A DNA stretch of 64,000 nucleotides from NCBI RefSeq assembly GCF_024832785.1, contig NZ_CP116615.1, forward strand, positions 2,666,001 to 2,730,000, given 5' to 3'. The translations under genes and the position numbers were made by a program. The stretch comes from Fontisphaera persica (GTDB lineage Bacteria; Verrucomicrobiota; Verrucomicrobiia; Limisphaerales; Fontisphaeraceae). Each line of letters starts with the position of its first letter. Positions within the stretch are counted from its first letter, which is position 1. The notes beneath the pieces were generated by a model. That model ran no database searches, was not told where the DNA came from, and saw only the letters and a list, made by a program, of their open reading frames with translations. Of the stretch, positions 49,143 through 58,397 are shown in pieces.

Positions 49143-51491
49143 TTATTGGCCGTTCCAACGGTACGTTTCACCGCGTGGCAAAGTGATTTCACGAGCGGCA
49201 GTGCCGTACAGCAGGCGGGCCTTGCCGCCGTTGAGGGAGCGGACGGTGGTTTCCAGCAAACGGCCGTCGCGCCAGGTGACATCCACCTCAAAACCACCAC
49301 GCGCCCGCAAGCCGGTGACGCGGCCCGTGGGCCAGGCTTTGGGCAGGGCGGGCAACAGTTCAATTTCCGGCACGGGAGCGGGGTTCAAAGCCTCCTGGAC
49401 GGTGCCCATGCGGCTTTGCATGAGCATTTCCGCAATGCCGGCCGCGCCGCCAAAGTTGCCGTCAATCTGGAAGGGCGGGTGGGCGTCGAACATGTTGGGG
49501 TAAGTCAGGTCGGGGCTGAGGAGGTGCTGCAAAATCTGGTAGGCATGGTCGCCGTCGCCCAGATGCGTCCAGAGGCAGATGCGCCAGGCGGTGGCCCAGC
49601 CAGTGGCCTTGTCGCCGCGCAATTCCAGGGATTTCTTGACAGCGGCCGCCAGCTCGGGGGTGTCGCGGCGGTGGATGTCCCGCCCCGGATACAAGCCATA
49701 AAGATGGGAGACGTGGCGATGGCGGCGCTCGGGCGCCTTCAAATCCCAGTCTTCCAGCCATTCCTGCAACTGGCCGGCGCTGCCAATCTGGTTGGGGGCG
49801 AGCCGGGCGCGCGTGGCGGCGAGTTTTTGGCGGAAATCAGCATCCACGCCCAACAAAGCGGCGGCCTTGATGGTATTGGCAAACAGGTCGCGCAAAATCT
49901 GCATGTCCATGGTTGGCCCGGCGCAGATGGAAGTGCCAAAGGGATGCCCGTTTTCCGGGGAGAGGGAGGGATTGGTGACGAGCCACTTTTTATCCGGGGT
50001 TTCCTGGAGGGTATCGAGGAAGAATTCCGAGGCGCCTTTCAGGACGGGGTAGATGCGCCGCAGGAGAGTGGTATCGCCGCTGTACTCATAGCGGTCCCAC
50101 AGGTGCAGGCAGAGCCAGGCGCCGCCGCAGGGCCACATGCCCCACTGGGGGCCGTCAATGGGGGCGGAAGCGCGCCAGATATCGGTGTTGTGATGCACCA
50201 CCCAGCCGCGCGCGCCGTACATTTTCTGCGCCGTGCGCCCGCCGGTGATGGTGAGTTCCTCCACCATGGCCAGCAGGGGTTCCACACACTCGGCCAGGTT
50301 GCCCGGCTCGGCCGGCCAGTAATTCATCTCGGTGTTGATGTTGATGGTGTATTTGCTGTCCCAGGGCGGGGTCATGCTTTCATTCCAGAGGCCCTGGAGG
50401 GTGGCTGGCTGGCCGCCGGGCCGCGAGCAACTGAGGAGCAGGTAACGGCCAAATTGGTAATACAACGCGGCCAAATGCGGGTCGTTGCCCTGGCCAAAAC
50501 GCCGGATGCGTTCATCGGTGGGCAATTTCATGGCCTCCGACTGTCCCAAGTCCAGCGTCACGCGGCGGAAACGCGGCTGGTAATCCGCCAGGTGAGCGGC
50601 CCGCAACTGAGCCAGGGATTTTTTCGCCGCCGCGTCGAGGGTGGCTTTGACCAGCGCCTCCGGGTCACCGCTGACATCGTCAAAGCGCTTGTAACTGGTG
50701 GCGGCGGTGATGAGGAGGGTGACGGCGGTGGCGTTGGTGACCGTCACCGCCCCGCCCTCGGCCTTCATCTCGCCGCCCTCGGGGAGCAATTTGACGCGGG
50801 CCTGGTATCGGATTTGTCCTTTGATGCCCTGGGCGGTGCCCCCCATGCCGCGCATGACGAGGGTATCCTTGCCTTCGGTTTCCACAGTGGCCGCCATGGG
50901 GGTGCGCATGGAGGCGGTGAAGGCCAGTTTGCCCGGCGGGTCGGCGGTCAGGCGCAAGACAATGACATTATCTAGCGCGCTGGCAAAAACCTCGCGTTGA
51001 TGGCGCACACCGTCGGCGGTGTAGGTCACGGTGGCCATGGCGGTGTCCAAATCCAAGGTTCGGCGATAGTTTTCGGCGTTGGTGCTGCCGGCAAAGGCGA
51101 GCCGCAAATCGCCCACGGTTTGATAGGGCATTTGGCGGAGGGGTTTGGCCATGATTTTGGCGCCAATGAGTTTGGCCGCCTCGCGGTATTTGCCTTCGTT
51201 GACGAGCTGGCGGGCTTCGGGGAGGGCTTCGCGGGCCTCTGGATTGACGGGGTCATAAGGGCCGCCAGCCCAAAGCGTGCCCTCATTAAGCTGGAGGCGC
51301 TCCTGCCCTACACCACCAAAAACCATGGCGCTGATTTTTCCGTTGCCGATGGCCAGGGCTTCGACCCAGCGAGCGGCGGGTTTGTCATACCAAAGTTGGA
51401 GGGAATTGCCGGCACCTGCGGCGAATGAGGCGGCGCGCGCCAAGGTAAGGGCCAGCACCAGCGCCGTGGTGAACCATTGGTGGTCAATCAT
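49143..51491 (-). CDS. Secreted GH95 glycosidase (alpha-L-fucosidase/galactosidase type)
   Basis: 782 residues; signal peptide about 1-25. The N-terminal beta-sandwich begins LQLWYDKPAARWVEALAIGNG and contains LQLNEGTLWAGGPYDP; an (alpha/alpha)6 barrel follows, with LWNESMTPPWDSKYTININ and EMNYWPAEPGNLAECVEP, where GH95 catalytic Asn/Asp residues lie. Known members cut alpha-1,2-L-fucose or alpha-L-galactose side chains of xyloglucan and corn-type glucuronoarabinoxylan. As the first gene of the locus, behind a TATAAT promoter, it hints that the substrate carries terminal fucose or galactose. Confidence 0.9.
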   Translation of the reverse strand: MIDHQWFTTALVLALTLARAASFAAGAGNSLQLWYDKPAARWVEALAIGNGKISAMVFGGVGQERLQLNEGTLWAGGPYDPVNPEAREALPEARQLVNEGKYREAAKLIGAKIMAKPLRQMPYQTVGDLRLAFAGSTNAENYRRTLDLDTAMATVTYTADGVRHQREVFASALDNVIVLRLTADPPGKLAFTASMRTPMAATVETEGKDTLVMRGMGGTAQGIKGQIRYQARVKLLPEGGEMKAEGGAVTVTNATAVTLLITAATSYKRFDDVSGDPEALVKATLDAAAKKSLAQLRAAHLADYQPRFRRVTLDLGQSEAMKLPTDERIRRFGQGNDPHLAALYYQFGRYLLLSCSRPGGQPATLQGLWNESMTPPWDSKYTININTEMNYWPAEPGNLAECVEPLLAMVEELTITGGRTAQKMYGARGWVVHHNTDIWRASAPIDGPQWGMWPCGGAWLCLHLWDRYEYSGDTTLLRRIYPVLKGASEFFLDTLQETPDKKWLVTNPSLSPENGHPFGTSICAGPTMDMQILRDLFANTIKAAALLGVDADFRQKLAATRARLAPNQIGSAGQLQEWLEDWDLKAPERRHRHVSHLYGLYPGRDIHRRDTPELAAAVKKSLELRGDKATGWATAWRICLWTHLGDGDHAYQILQHLLSPDLTYPNMFDAHPPFQIDGNFGGAAGIAEMLMQSRMGTVQEALNPAPVPEIELLPALPKAWPTGRVTGLRARGGFEVDVTWRDGRLLETTVRSLNGGKARLLYGTAAREITLPRGETYRWNGQ

Positions 51492-51517
51492 AATGTTGAT
51501 AAGACATTCAACCTGCG

Positions 51518-51545
51518 ATTATATTGGTGTCAGACGGAAGGTTAA
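51518..51545 (-). promoter_or_regulatory. Promoter of the hemicellulose locus (before GH95)
   Basis: On the minus strand TTAACC, 16 bases, a perfect TATAAT (51518-51523). The leader would be about 20 bases. It is the best -10 box seen in the 17-kb gene run. Confidence 0.55.
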
Positions 51546-51631
51546 TGGATCAGGTTACGAAAAGCACATTAACATTGGAGCCGCCGATGTCGCATTTTTG
51601 GATGACAAGGGTGGCGCAAGAGAAATAAGGC

Positions 51632-51648
51632 CCGCCCGCCACGGGCGG
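51632..51648 (+). promoter_or_regulatory. GC hairpin in the arsM leader
   Basis: CCGCCCG-CCA-CGGGCGG is a perfect 7-bp inverted repeat, 22 bases upstream of the arsM ATG. A second small repeat (CTTGG/CCAAG, 51653-51664) follows. It could be an operator or an mRNA hairpin covering the ribosome site; no ArsR gene is nearby. The remaining 179-base divergent gap shows no clear plus-strand promoter. Confidence 0.4.
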
Positions 51649-51670
51649 CTCTCTTGGCACCAAGCAGCTC

Positions 51671-52441
51671 ATGCAAAACCAAGCTTTTTCCGAGACTGAA
51701 GTACGCCAGCAGGTGCGCACTCATTACGCCGCCATTGCCTTGCAGGCTGAAAAAGGCTGCGGGTGTGGTTGCGGCACCCGGCCAGAAACCCTGGGCTACG
51801 CTGCGGAAGACATTGCGCTGGCTCCCCCGGGGGCGGAGATGGGTCTGGGCTGCGGCAATCCCACGGCGCTGGCGGCCATTCAAGCCGGCCAAACGGTGCT
51901 GGATTTGGGCAGCGGCGGCGGCTTTGACTGTTTCATCGTGGCCCGCAAAACCGGGCCGACCGGGCGGGTCATTGGGGTGGACATGACGCCGGAAATGGTG
52001 GCCAAAGCGCGGGCCAACACCGCCAAGAGTGGCGCCTCGAATGTGGAATTCCGGCTGGGTGAAATTGAGCATCTGCCGGTGGCCGATGCCTCCGTGGACT
52101 GGGTCATTTCCAATTGCGTGGTCGACCTGTCCCCCAATAAAGCGCAGGTGCTGGCCGAGGCCTTCCGGGTGTTGCGCCCGGGGGGGCGTCTGGCGATTTC
52201 CGACATTGTGGCCTTGCAACCCATCCCGGAGGCGGTGAAGGCCGACTTTGCCGCCTACGCTGGCTGTGTGGCAGGGGCCGCCAGCGTGGCCGAATGGCAA
52301 ACGATGCTGCAGCGGGCGGGTTTCAACGAGGTTCAGATTGAGATAAAGGAGGGAAGTCGCGCTTTTATTGAGAGCTGGAGGCAAGGCGCAGGAGAATATG
52401 TGGCGTCCGCCAACATCACGGCGCGAAAGCCAGTTGCGTAA
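51671..52441 (+). CDS. arsM: Arsenite S-adenosylmethionine methyltransferase
   Basis: 256 residues, cytoplasmic, standard length. The SAM-binding motif is VLDLGSGGGFDCFI (about 76-90), with VIGVDMTPEM after it. Conserved ArsM cysteines appear at about C61 (GLGCGNPT), C149 (ISNCVVDLS) and C199 (YAGCVAG), plus an N-terminal Cys cluster (KGCGCGCG). Such proteins methylate trivalent arsenic, making volatile or exportable methylarsenicals. It stands alone, without arsR or arsB beside it, divergent from the GH95 gene. Confidence 0.9.
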   Translation: MQNQAFSETEVRQQVRTHYAAIALQAEKGCGCGCGTRPETLGYAAEDIALAPPGAEMGLGCGNPTALAAIQAGQTVLDLGSGGGFDCFIVARKTGPTGRVIGVDMTPEMVAKARANTAKSGASNVEFRLGEIEHLPVADASVDWVISNCVVDLSPNKAQVLAEAFRVLRPGGRLAISDIVALQPIPEAVKADFAAYAGCVAGAASVAEWQTMLQRAGFNEVQIEIKEGSRAFIESWRQGAGEYVASANITARKPVA

Positions 52442-52579
52442 TCTGAAGTAACAGTTATAGTTTGGCCGTTAAGTCATGTAAATTGCTCTGGTGGAGGTGG
52501 TGTCTCCACTGGGGGAGTGGGTGAGGGCGCGGCCCGGGAAGGCCGGTCCGGCAGGTAACACGCAAAACCAAGCTGAGTT

Positions 52580-53026
52580 ATGGCATTTACAGGTACTGTC
52601 AGCGCCGTCTTGCAACAGAAAAAGCATTCGGCTGTTTATTCCATTGGCCCGGAGCAAACCGTCTTTGAGGCTATTGGCAAGATGGCGGAGTACAATGTGG
52701 GCGCCCTGGTGGTGGTGGAAAATGGACGCCTCATGGGGATGATTTCCGAGCGCGACTACACGCGCAAAGTGGCGTTGCAGGGGAAAAGTTCCAAGGAGAC
52801 CAAAGTGCGGGAAATCCTGACGTTTCCGGTGATTACCGTGACCCCGGCCACCACTGTGGAGGAATGCCTGCGGCTTATGACCCAGCATCGCATCCGCCAT
52901 TTGCCGGTGCTCGAAAATGAGCAACTCGTGGGGGTGTTGTCCATTGGGGATTTGGTGAACTGGATTATCACCACGCAGAGTCAGGTCATCGAGCAACTGA
53001 CGCATTATATTTCCGGCAGTTATTAA
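52580..53026 (+). CDS. CBS-domain pair protein
   Basis: 148 residues consisting almost only of two CBS motifs (about 12-70 and 78-138; EAIGKMAEYNVGALVVVENGR and RIRHLPVLENEQLVGVLSIGD). Such stand-alone Bateman modules bind adenine nucleotides or SAM and are often annotated inosine-5'-monophosphate-dehydrogenase-like, but no catalytic domain is present. The 138-base gap after arsM contains a 6-bp hairpin (52491-52509) and no clear promoter. A strong hairpin terminator follows. Its partner protein is unknown. Confidence 0.85.
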   Translation: MAFTGTVSAVLQQKKHSAVYSIGPEQTVFEAIGKMAEYNVGALVVVENGRLMGMISERDYTRKVALQGKSSKETKVREILTFPVITVTPATTVEECLRLMTQHRIRHLPVLENEQLVGVLSIGDLVNWIITTQSQVIEQLTHYISGSY

Positions 53027-53063
53027 ACGGCCGGGGGGGCGCCGGCGAGCCCTGCCCAAGCCT

Positions 53064-53097
53064 CAAAACACCCAACCTGCCGGTGGCGTGTGTTTTG
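53064..53097. terminator. Bidirectional terminator between CBS and M16 genes
   Basis: CAAAACAC (53064-53071) and GTGTTTTG (53090-53097) form an 8-bp stem, with further inner pairing (ACC-TGCC-GGT, 75-84). The A/T-rich outer ends give a short T-run on both strands, as expected between convergent genes. Confidence 0.6.
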
Positions 53098-53102
53098 TGC
53101 GC

Positions 53103-55667
53103 CTAGGGTTGGGGGTTGATGACCACCACCACCATGCGCTCCGGGCAAAGGTACTTTTCCGCGGCGGCGCGGACTTGTTCGAGGGTCACACCCTGAATGC
53201 GGGCGTCTTCCTGTTCAAAATAATGGCAACCCAGCCCGTAAAGTTCGTCCAGGGCCACCGCCATGGCCTGATGCCCCAAATCCTGCCGGGCAATTTTGCG
53301 CTGGCCGAGGAGTTTGGCTTTGGCGCGTTGCAGCTCCTCTTCGGCAAGGCCCTCACGCCGAAGGAGGGTCGCTTCGGCCAGCATTTCCGCCTCACACAGG
53401 GCGGCCTGGCCTGGCTCCGTGCCGGCGTAGAAGGCAAAGAAGCCGGGGGTCAGGCCGAGGAAGTTTTGGGCGCCCACATAATAGGCGAGGCCGAGCTGGT
53501 CCCGGATGCGCATGAAGAGGCGGCTGCCGAGGTCGCTGCAGGCTTCCTGCAAGAGTTCGAGAGCGTGGCGGTCGGGGTCAAAAAGCGTGACGCCCGGGAA
53601 ACCGATGATGACCAGGGCCTGTTTTTTCTCCAGAGTCTCCGTGTGACGCACCACTTTGGTCAGGGCGGGAGGCTGGGGCAGTGGTGGCAGCGCAAGGCGC
53701 CCGCGCCAGCGGCCCAGCATTTTCTCGATTGCCTTGAGGGCCGGGCCGGTTTGGACGTCGCCGAAAATGGCCAGCACACAGTTGCTGGGGACCACAAGCT
53801 GCCGATGCATTTGCTGTAAATCGGCCAGGGAGAGTTTTTGCACGGAAGCCGTCTCCCCCAGGGAATCCAAGCCGTAACCGGCCGGGCCAAACAGGACGCG
53901 CCGCATCAGGCGGGCGGCGTAGGGAAGAATCTGGTCGCGCTGGTTTTCGAGCGAGGCAAGCTGGACCTGGCGTTCCCGTTCCAGGGCCTCGGCGGGGAAA
54001 ACGGGATGGAGGAGGGCATCGGCGAGGAGGTCCAGGCCGCGGGTGAAATCCGCCTGCAAAACCTCCACGTTCAGGCCGAAAGACTGGTTGCCGCCGTAGG
54101 TATCCATGCTGCCGCCCAGGGATTCGATTTCGCGGGCAAGGCGCTCGGCGGAGCGTTTGCGGGTGCCCTTGAGGAGAAGGCGGGTCATGAGGGTGGTGAG
54201 CCCGCTGGTGTCCAGGGTCTCGGCGAGCACACCGCCGCGCAGGACGGCGCGAAACTCGACAAAGGGCAGGCGATGGTCTTCCTTGAGGAGGACGCGCAGG
54301 CCGTTGGGGAGGGTGAATTTCTCGATGCTGGCGCTGCGCGCGACGGTGATGGAGGGCGCGGCCAGGTGATTGGGCCGCGGGGGCGTGAGGGCGTAGCAAG
54401 TGCGGTTTTCCTCGGTCAAGTACTGGCGGGCCACGCGCTGCAAATCGGCGGCCGTGGTTTTCTTGACGGCCTGCAGGTAACGGGTGGAGAAGTCCAAATC
54501 GCCCGCGGCGAGCCAACTGGCGCCGAGGTCCTGGGCCTGGCCAGCCATGGTTTTGCGGGTGGCCAGCGTGGCCGAGGTGAATTGTTTGATGGCCTTTTGC
54601 AATTCCGCCGGTTTGATGGGGTGGGATTTCAGTTTTTCGATTTCGTCCAGCATGGCCGCGCGAGCCGCTTCCAGTTTGTTGGCGTCCATGACGGCGCTCA
54701 TGCCGAACAGGCCGGGGTTGCCGGGGCTGTAAGTCCAGGCCTCAATGGAATTGACCAGGCCGAGACGCTCGCGCACAGTCTGGTACAGGCGGGAGCTGCG
54801 GCCACTGCCGAGGATGGTGGCCAGGACGTCCAGCGCAGGCACATCCGGATGCCGCAGGTCCGGAATATGCCAGCTAAAATGCACGTGGGCCAGGGCGATG
54901 GGGGCTTCCTCGATGACCTCGCGGGCGGCCAGTTGGCGGGGTTCCTCCGGCAATACCATGGGCGGCAGGGGCCGGGCCTTGGCGTGAGCAAAGTTCTGGC
55001 GGATGCGCTGCTCGACGGCGGCGGCGTCCACGTCGCCCACGACGACGAAAAAGAGGTTGTTGGGGGCGTATTTCTCGCGGTAATAGGCGAGCACGTCCTC
55101 GCGTTTCAATTCGTTGAAAATATCGGGGTAACCGATGACGGTGAAACGGTAGGGGCTGCGGGTATAAGCGGTTTCAAAGAGGCGGCGGGCGGAGCGCTGG
55201 CCGGGGTCGTCATGGGTCATGTCCATTTCGCGGCGGATGACCTCCATTTCCCGGGCCATTTCCTCCTCCGGCAGGGAGGCGTTTTGCATGATGTCGCACA
55301 GGATGTCCAAGGCGACCTGGACGCCTGTATTGGGCACATCAATGTAGTACACCGTGCGGTCAAAGCTGGTGTAGGCGTTGATGTAACCGCCGGCGCTCTG
55401 GACTTCCCGGTCAATTTGGGCGCCCGGGCGGGTGGTGGTGCCCTTGAACAGCATGTGTTCGAGGACATGCGAAAGGCCGGCGCCCAGCCAGCGGCCCTCG
55501 TGAATGCTGCCGGCCTTGCACCAGGCCTGCACCGAGGCCACCGGCGCGCTGTGGTCTTCGCGCACGATGATTTGCAGGCCGTGGTCCAAGGTGATGACCC
55601 GCGCCGCAGGCCCGGAAGCCACACGCCGCTGCCGCGGGGCAAGATTCTGGTGGGCGGCAGACTGCAT
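53103..55667 (-). CDS. M16-family zinc metalloprotease, fused two-half type
   Basis: 854 residues, the full duplicated pitrilysin architecture. The N-terminal half has the inverted zinc motif HVLEH (in LSHVLEHMLFKGT) with a distal glutamate in the following helix. The second half (from about 430) repeats the fold (TLPNGLRVLLKEDHRLPF) without an intact HxxEH, as is normal for the inactive partner half. Such enzymes degrade peptides, often as processing peptidases. There is no signal peptide, so it is probably cytoplasmic. Its ATG overlaps the stop of the Minf_1886 gene (TGATG), so translation is coupled. Confidence 0.9.
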   Translation of the reverse strand: MQSAAHQNLAPRQRRVASGPAARVITLDHGLQIIVREDHSAPVASVQAWCKAGSIHEGRWLGAGLSHVLEHMLFKGTTTRPGAQIDREVQSAGGYINAYTSFDRTVYYIDVPNTGVQVALDILCDIMQNASLPEEEMAREMEVIRREMDMTHDDPGQRSARRLFETAYTRSPYRFTVIGYPDIFNELKREDVLAYYREKYAPNNLFFVVVGDVDAAAVEQRIRQNFAHAKARPLPPMVLPEEPRQLAAREVIEEAPIALAHVHFSWHIPDLRHPDVPALDVLATILGSGRSSRLYQTVRERLGLVNSIEAWTYSPGNPGLFGMSAVMDANKLEAARAAMLDEIEKLKSHPIKPAELQKAIKQFTSATLATRKTMAGQAQDLGASWLAAGDLDFSTRYLQAVKKTTAADLQRVARQYLTEENRTCYALTPPRPNHLAAPSITVARSASIEKFTLPNGLRVLLKEDHRLPFVEFRAVLRGGVLAETLDTSGLTTLMTRLLLKGTRKRSAERLAREIESLGGSMDTYGGNQSFGLNVEVLQADFTRGLDLLADALLHPVFPAEALERERQVQLASLENQRDQILPYAARLMRRVLFGPAGYGLDSLGETASVQKLSLADLQQMHRQLVVPSNCVLAIFGDVQTGPALKAIEKMLGRWRGRLALPPLPQPPALTKVVRHTETLEKKQALVIIGFPGVTLFDPDRHALELLQEACSDLGSRLFMRIRDQLGLAYYVGAQNFLGLTPGFFAFYAGTEPGQAALCEAEMLAEATLLRREGLAEEELQRAKAKLLGQRKIARQDLGHQAMAVALDELYGLGCHYFEQEDARIQGVTLEQVRAAAEKYLCPERMVVVVINPQP

Positions 55668-56092
55668 CAGCCAACCTTGGGCTCCCGCGGGGGGGAAAGT
55701 TTGGAGGAAGGCAGAAAGGGCTGGCGGAAGGCGGTGTCGAAATCGTAGCCGCCCTGAAAATCCGCCCGGCTGTCTTCCTTGGTTTTGCTGAGCAGCCCCT
55801 GCTCGACCATGTTAAAAACAATCTCGCCAAAGTCTTCGCAGCGATGGATGCCCCACTCCTCAAAGACGGTGATGGTCATGGGGCCAAATTGCTTGAGGGC
55901 CAGGTCGCGGATGCCGTCCAGGAGTTGTTGGCCGGTCACGTGCCGGGTGTCGCTGCGGCCGCGGCCGCGGCTTTTCAACATTTTTTGGGTATGTTCGAGT
56001 GCCTCGCGCACAAAGTGGTAAGCTTCCCGGTCATAGCGCGGGTCGCGCTCCAGGATTTTCTCCAGTTCCTCGTCAAAATTAACTTTATGCAT
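55667..56092 (-). CDS. Minf_1886 family protein
   Basis: 141 residues, no signal peptide. It matches the small uncharacterised family named after a Methylacidiphilum protein: YHFVREALEHTQ, HVTGQQLLDGIRDLALKQFGPM and VFEEWGIHRCEDFGEIVFNMVEQGLLSKT. The family is common in Verrucomicrobiota and Planctomycetes and has no known role. It lies between a 45-aa membrane-protein gene (3-base gap) and the M16 peptidase (1-base overlap), suggesting a common function in an operon. Confidence 0.85.
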   Translation of the reverse strand: MHKVNFDEELEKILERDPRYDREAYHFVREALEHTQKMLKSRGRGRSDTRHVTGQQLLDGIRDLALKQFGPMTITVFEEWGIHRCEDFGEIVFNMVEQGLLSKTKEDSRADFQGGYDFDTAFRQPFLPSSKLSPPREPKVG

Positions 56093-56095
56093 AGT

Positions 56096-56233
56096 TCACG
56101 GCTGCAGGGCCCTGGCGGGCGGCGGACTTGGGGGCCGGTTGTTTGCACGGTACCATTTCACTCCCAAACCCAACGCCAGCAGCAGTCCCATCACGGCCAG
56201 CGTCCTGAGCTGTTCCCGTGTTAATAAATTCAC
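56096..56233 (-). CDS. Small 45-aa membrane protein
   Basis: A short gene starting with GTG 56233 and ending 3 bases before the Minf_1886 start. The product begins MNLLTREQLRTLAVMG, crosses the membrane once (about 10-26) and ends in a proline-rich tail. GAGAAGAAG directly precedes the start. The beginning resembles the N-terminal membrane helix of verrucomicrobial ComEA-like proteins, but no helix-hairpin-helix domain follows. An alternative ATG start lies 14 codons later. Function unknown. Confidence 0.5.
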   Translation of the reverse strand: MNLLTREQLRTLAVMGLLLALGLGVKWYRANNRPPSPPPARALQP

Positions 56234-56318
56234 CTTCTTCTCAGTGTGCCATATTTCACGCGGTTTTCACGCAAATTTTATTCACAAGGGATGGACAGAC
56301 TTGAGGTGAAGCCCCGAA

Positions 56319-57929
56319 TCAAGCCTTTTTCGGGAGCCATTTCTGCAGGAATTGGCGGGCTTCGGGCGCGCCCAGGGTCCACAAGACCAGCCCGCCCGCC
56401 ACCAGTCCCGCACCGCCGGCCAGGCCGCCCACCAGAGCATGGCTATACGATGTTTTCCACGTTGCCAGGGCGTCCACGCTCCACAGCAGGCTGCGCACGC
56501 CGAAGGCCATTCCCCCGGCCGTGGCCGCCGCCAGCAGGGCCTGCCAAAGACCCTGGCCTAAAGGAGTCCAAGGGGTCTGGGAGCCATGGCGGCGCACCCA
56601 AAGCCAGGAAAGAACGGTCAATTGAACCAAGGCGCCCAGGGAGCCGGCCAGGGCAATCCCCGGCGCGCCCCAGAGGCGGCTGAACCAGGCGTATAACGGC
56701 AGCGAAGCCAAGGCCACCGCGGTGCAGGCCACCATGGGCAGCCAGGTGTTTTGGAGGGCGTAAAAACAGCGGGTGACAATGGTCATGGCGGCAAAGGCAA
56801 AGGCGCCGGCCAGGTACCATTGCAGCACGGGGGCGGTTTGGGCGGCGCTTTGCGCGGTGAAGCGTCCGCGTTGAAACACCACGGTGACCACTTCCGGCGC
56901 CAGGGCCATTAACACCACCGACACCGGCAAAACCAGCAGCAACAGCCGTCGCAACACGCCAGCGGCCACCTGGTTCAATTCCCCCAGCCGCCCGCTGACG
57001 GCCAGGCGGGTGAGAAAGGGAAAAGAGGCAATGCCCACCGCCTGGCCGAACAATCCCACCAGCGCCCACATGATGCGCAGCGCATAGTTCAGGCTGGCCA
57101 GGGCGCCTTCACCCAGCGGCGCGCCGAAAATGCGGAAGGCCATTTCATTGGAGAATTGCATGCCCAGGCCGAGCACCAGCGGCAGGCTGAGCCACACGTA
57201 GCGGCGCAGGCCGGCATCGCGGAAGTCCAGCACCCAGGTCAGGGGAGGGCGCAAACGGCGCAGGCCGAGGGTCTGCACCAGGGCATTGCCCGCCAGGGCC
57301 CCCACCAGCACGCCCCAGGCGAATCCCTCGACGCCGAGCCAGCGCCCCAAAAAGAGTCCGCCCAGGATGATGCCGCCGTTGTAGAGGAGCGGGGCAAGCG
57401 CGGGCAGCAAGAATTGCTGGTGCGCAAATTGTACAGCCAACAGGAGCGCGCCCCAATAGAAGAAAATTTGCGCGGGCAGAATGATGCGGGTCAGGCGCGT
57501 GACTTGCGCCGGGGAAGCGCCGCCAATGCGGTCGCCCAGGAGGGCGACCAGTTGGGGGGTGAAAATCCATGCGGCAGCCACCAGCAGGGCCATGACGAGG
57601 GTGCCGGCACACAGGAGGTTGTTGAAAAGCCGCCAGGCGCCGGGGGCATCGCCTTGTTGGAGGCGCTCCTGAAACAGCGGGATAAAGGTGATGGACATGA
57701 AGCCCCCGGCCAGGAGGTGGTTGAGAAATTCCGGCAACAGGAAGGCGGCCACGTAGGCGTCCATTTCCGCGCTGGTGCCGCCCATGCCGGCGAGCACCAT
57801 TTCGCGGACGATGCCGAGCACACGGCTGAGCAACACCGACCCCATCATGATGAGGGAGGCGGCGGAGATCGAACGCACCATCTGCCCGTGAGACGATGTC
57901 ATGGATTCGTCCTGTGCGGCGGTCATCAT
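56319..57929 (-). CDS. murJ: Lipid II flippase MurJ (MviN family)
   Basis: 536 residues with about 14 membrane helices. The N-terminal family signature is clear (SLIMMGSVLLSRVLGIVREMVLAGMGGTSAEMDAYVAAFLLPE, quoted here as its key parts SRVLGIVREMVLA and AYVAAFLLPEFLNHLL). MurJ moves lipid-linked peptidoglycan precursor across the inner membrane. The first ATG (57929) is followed by others at 57926 and 57902; the short leader makes the exact start uncertain. It is upstream of the 45-aa membrane-protein gene, with an 85-base gap. Confidence 0.92.
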   Translation of the reverse strand: MMTAAQDESMTSSHGQMVRSISAASLIMMGSVLLSRVLGIVREMVLAGMGGTSAEMDAYVAAFLLPEFLNHLLAGGFMSITFIPLFQERLQQGDAPGAWRLFNNLLCAGTLVMALLVAAAWIFTPQLVALLGDRIGGASPAQVTRLTRIILPAQIFFYWGALLLAVQFAHQQFLLPALAPLLYNGGIILGGLFLGRWLGVEGFAWGVLVGALAGNALVQTLGLRRLRPPLTWVLDFRDAGLRRYVWLSLPLVLGLGMQFSNEMAFRIFGAPLGEGALASLNYALRIMWALVGLFGQAVGIASFPFLTRLAVSGRLGELNQVAAGVLRRLLLLVLPVSVVLMALAPEVVTVVFQRGRFTAQSAAQTAPVLQWYLAGAFAFAAMTIVTRCFYALQNTWLPMVACTAVALASLPLYAWFSRLWGAPGIALAGSLGALVQLTVLSWLWVRRHGSQTPWTPLGQGLWQALLAAATAGGMAFGVRSLLWSVDALATWKTSYSHALVGGLAGGAGLVAGGLVLWTLGAPEARQFLQKWLPKKA

Positions 57930-58078
57930 GCCAGAGGGCGCGTCCGTAGGCCATGATTATTCAACGACGGGAAGCCGGACGCCCGGCCCTAGGAAAACGG
58001 CGCGTCAGCCCTGGGGCCGGGTTGCGGTGACGTGGAAGTATGCCATTATTGCTAATGTCTAACATGAGTAATGCTGCC

Positions 58079-58360
58079 ATGAAGACACTCCGAGGCAAAA
58101 ACGGTTGGCGCGCGGCCGCAGGGTTGCTGCTGGCCGGCGCACTGGCCTGGTGGCTTGCCGCCGGAGCGCATCGGGGATGGACCATGACCAGCGTGCCCAA
58201 GCGGGTACTGGACGAAGTGACCGGCATTGAGGCGGTGGTTTATGAGCAACGCCTGGTGCCGGGGGTGGATGTGCTGGCGGCGGCAGTGGGGGTGGCATTG
58301 CTGATGGTGGGGGTTTCCTTTCTGGAGCGGAAGTCCCGGGTGACCCCGGTTAAAACGTAA
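58079..58360 (+). CDS. Small membrane protein, two predicted helices
   Basis: 93 residues from ATG 58079 (MKTLRGKNGW), preferred because a charged N-terminus precedes the first helix; in-frame ATGs at 58040, 58055 and 58064 are possible. A TAATGT that could be a -10 box (58053-58058) favours a late start. Helices lie at about 11-28 and 64-81, with a roughly 35-residue loop between them. No family is recognised. It lies 37 bases upstream of yceI on the same strand. Confidence 0.5.
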   Translation: MKTLRGKNGWRAAAGLLLAGALAWWLAAGAHRGWTMTSVPKRVLDEVTGIEAVVYEQRLVPGVDVLAAAVGVALLMVGVSFLERKSRVTPVKT

Positions 58361-58397
58361 ATCCCGCCGTCAAGGCGTTCAATCGAGAACTAGAATC

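Noticed and set aside
52491-52509. GTGGAG/CTCCAC hairpin between arsM and the CBS gene
   Set aside because: Only 6 bp with a 7-base loop, no T-run, and no effect can be argued; kept as a remark in the CBS entry.
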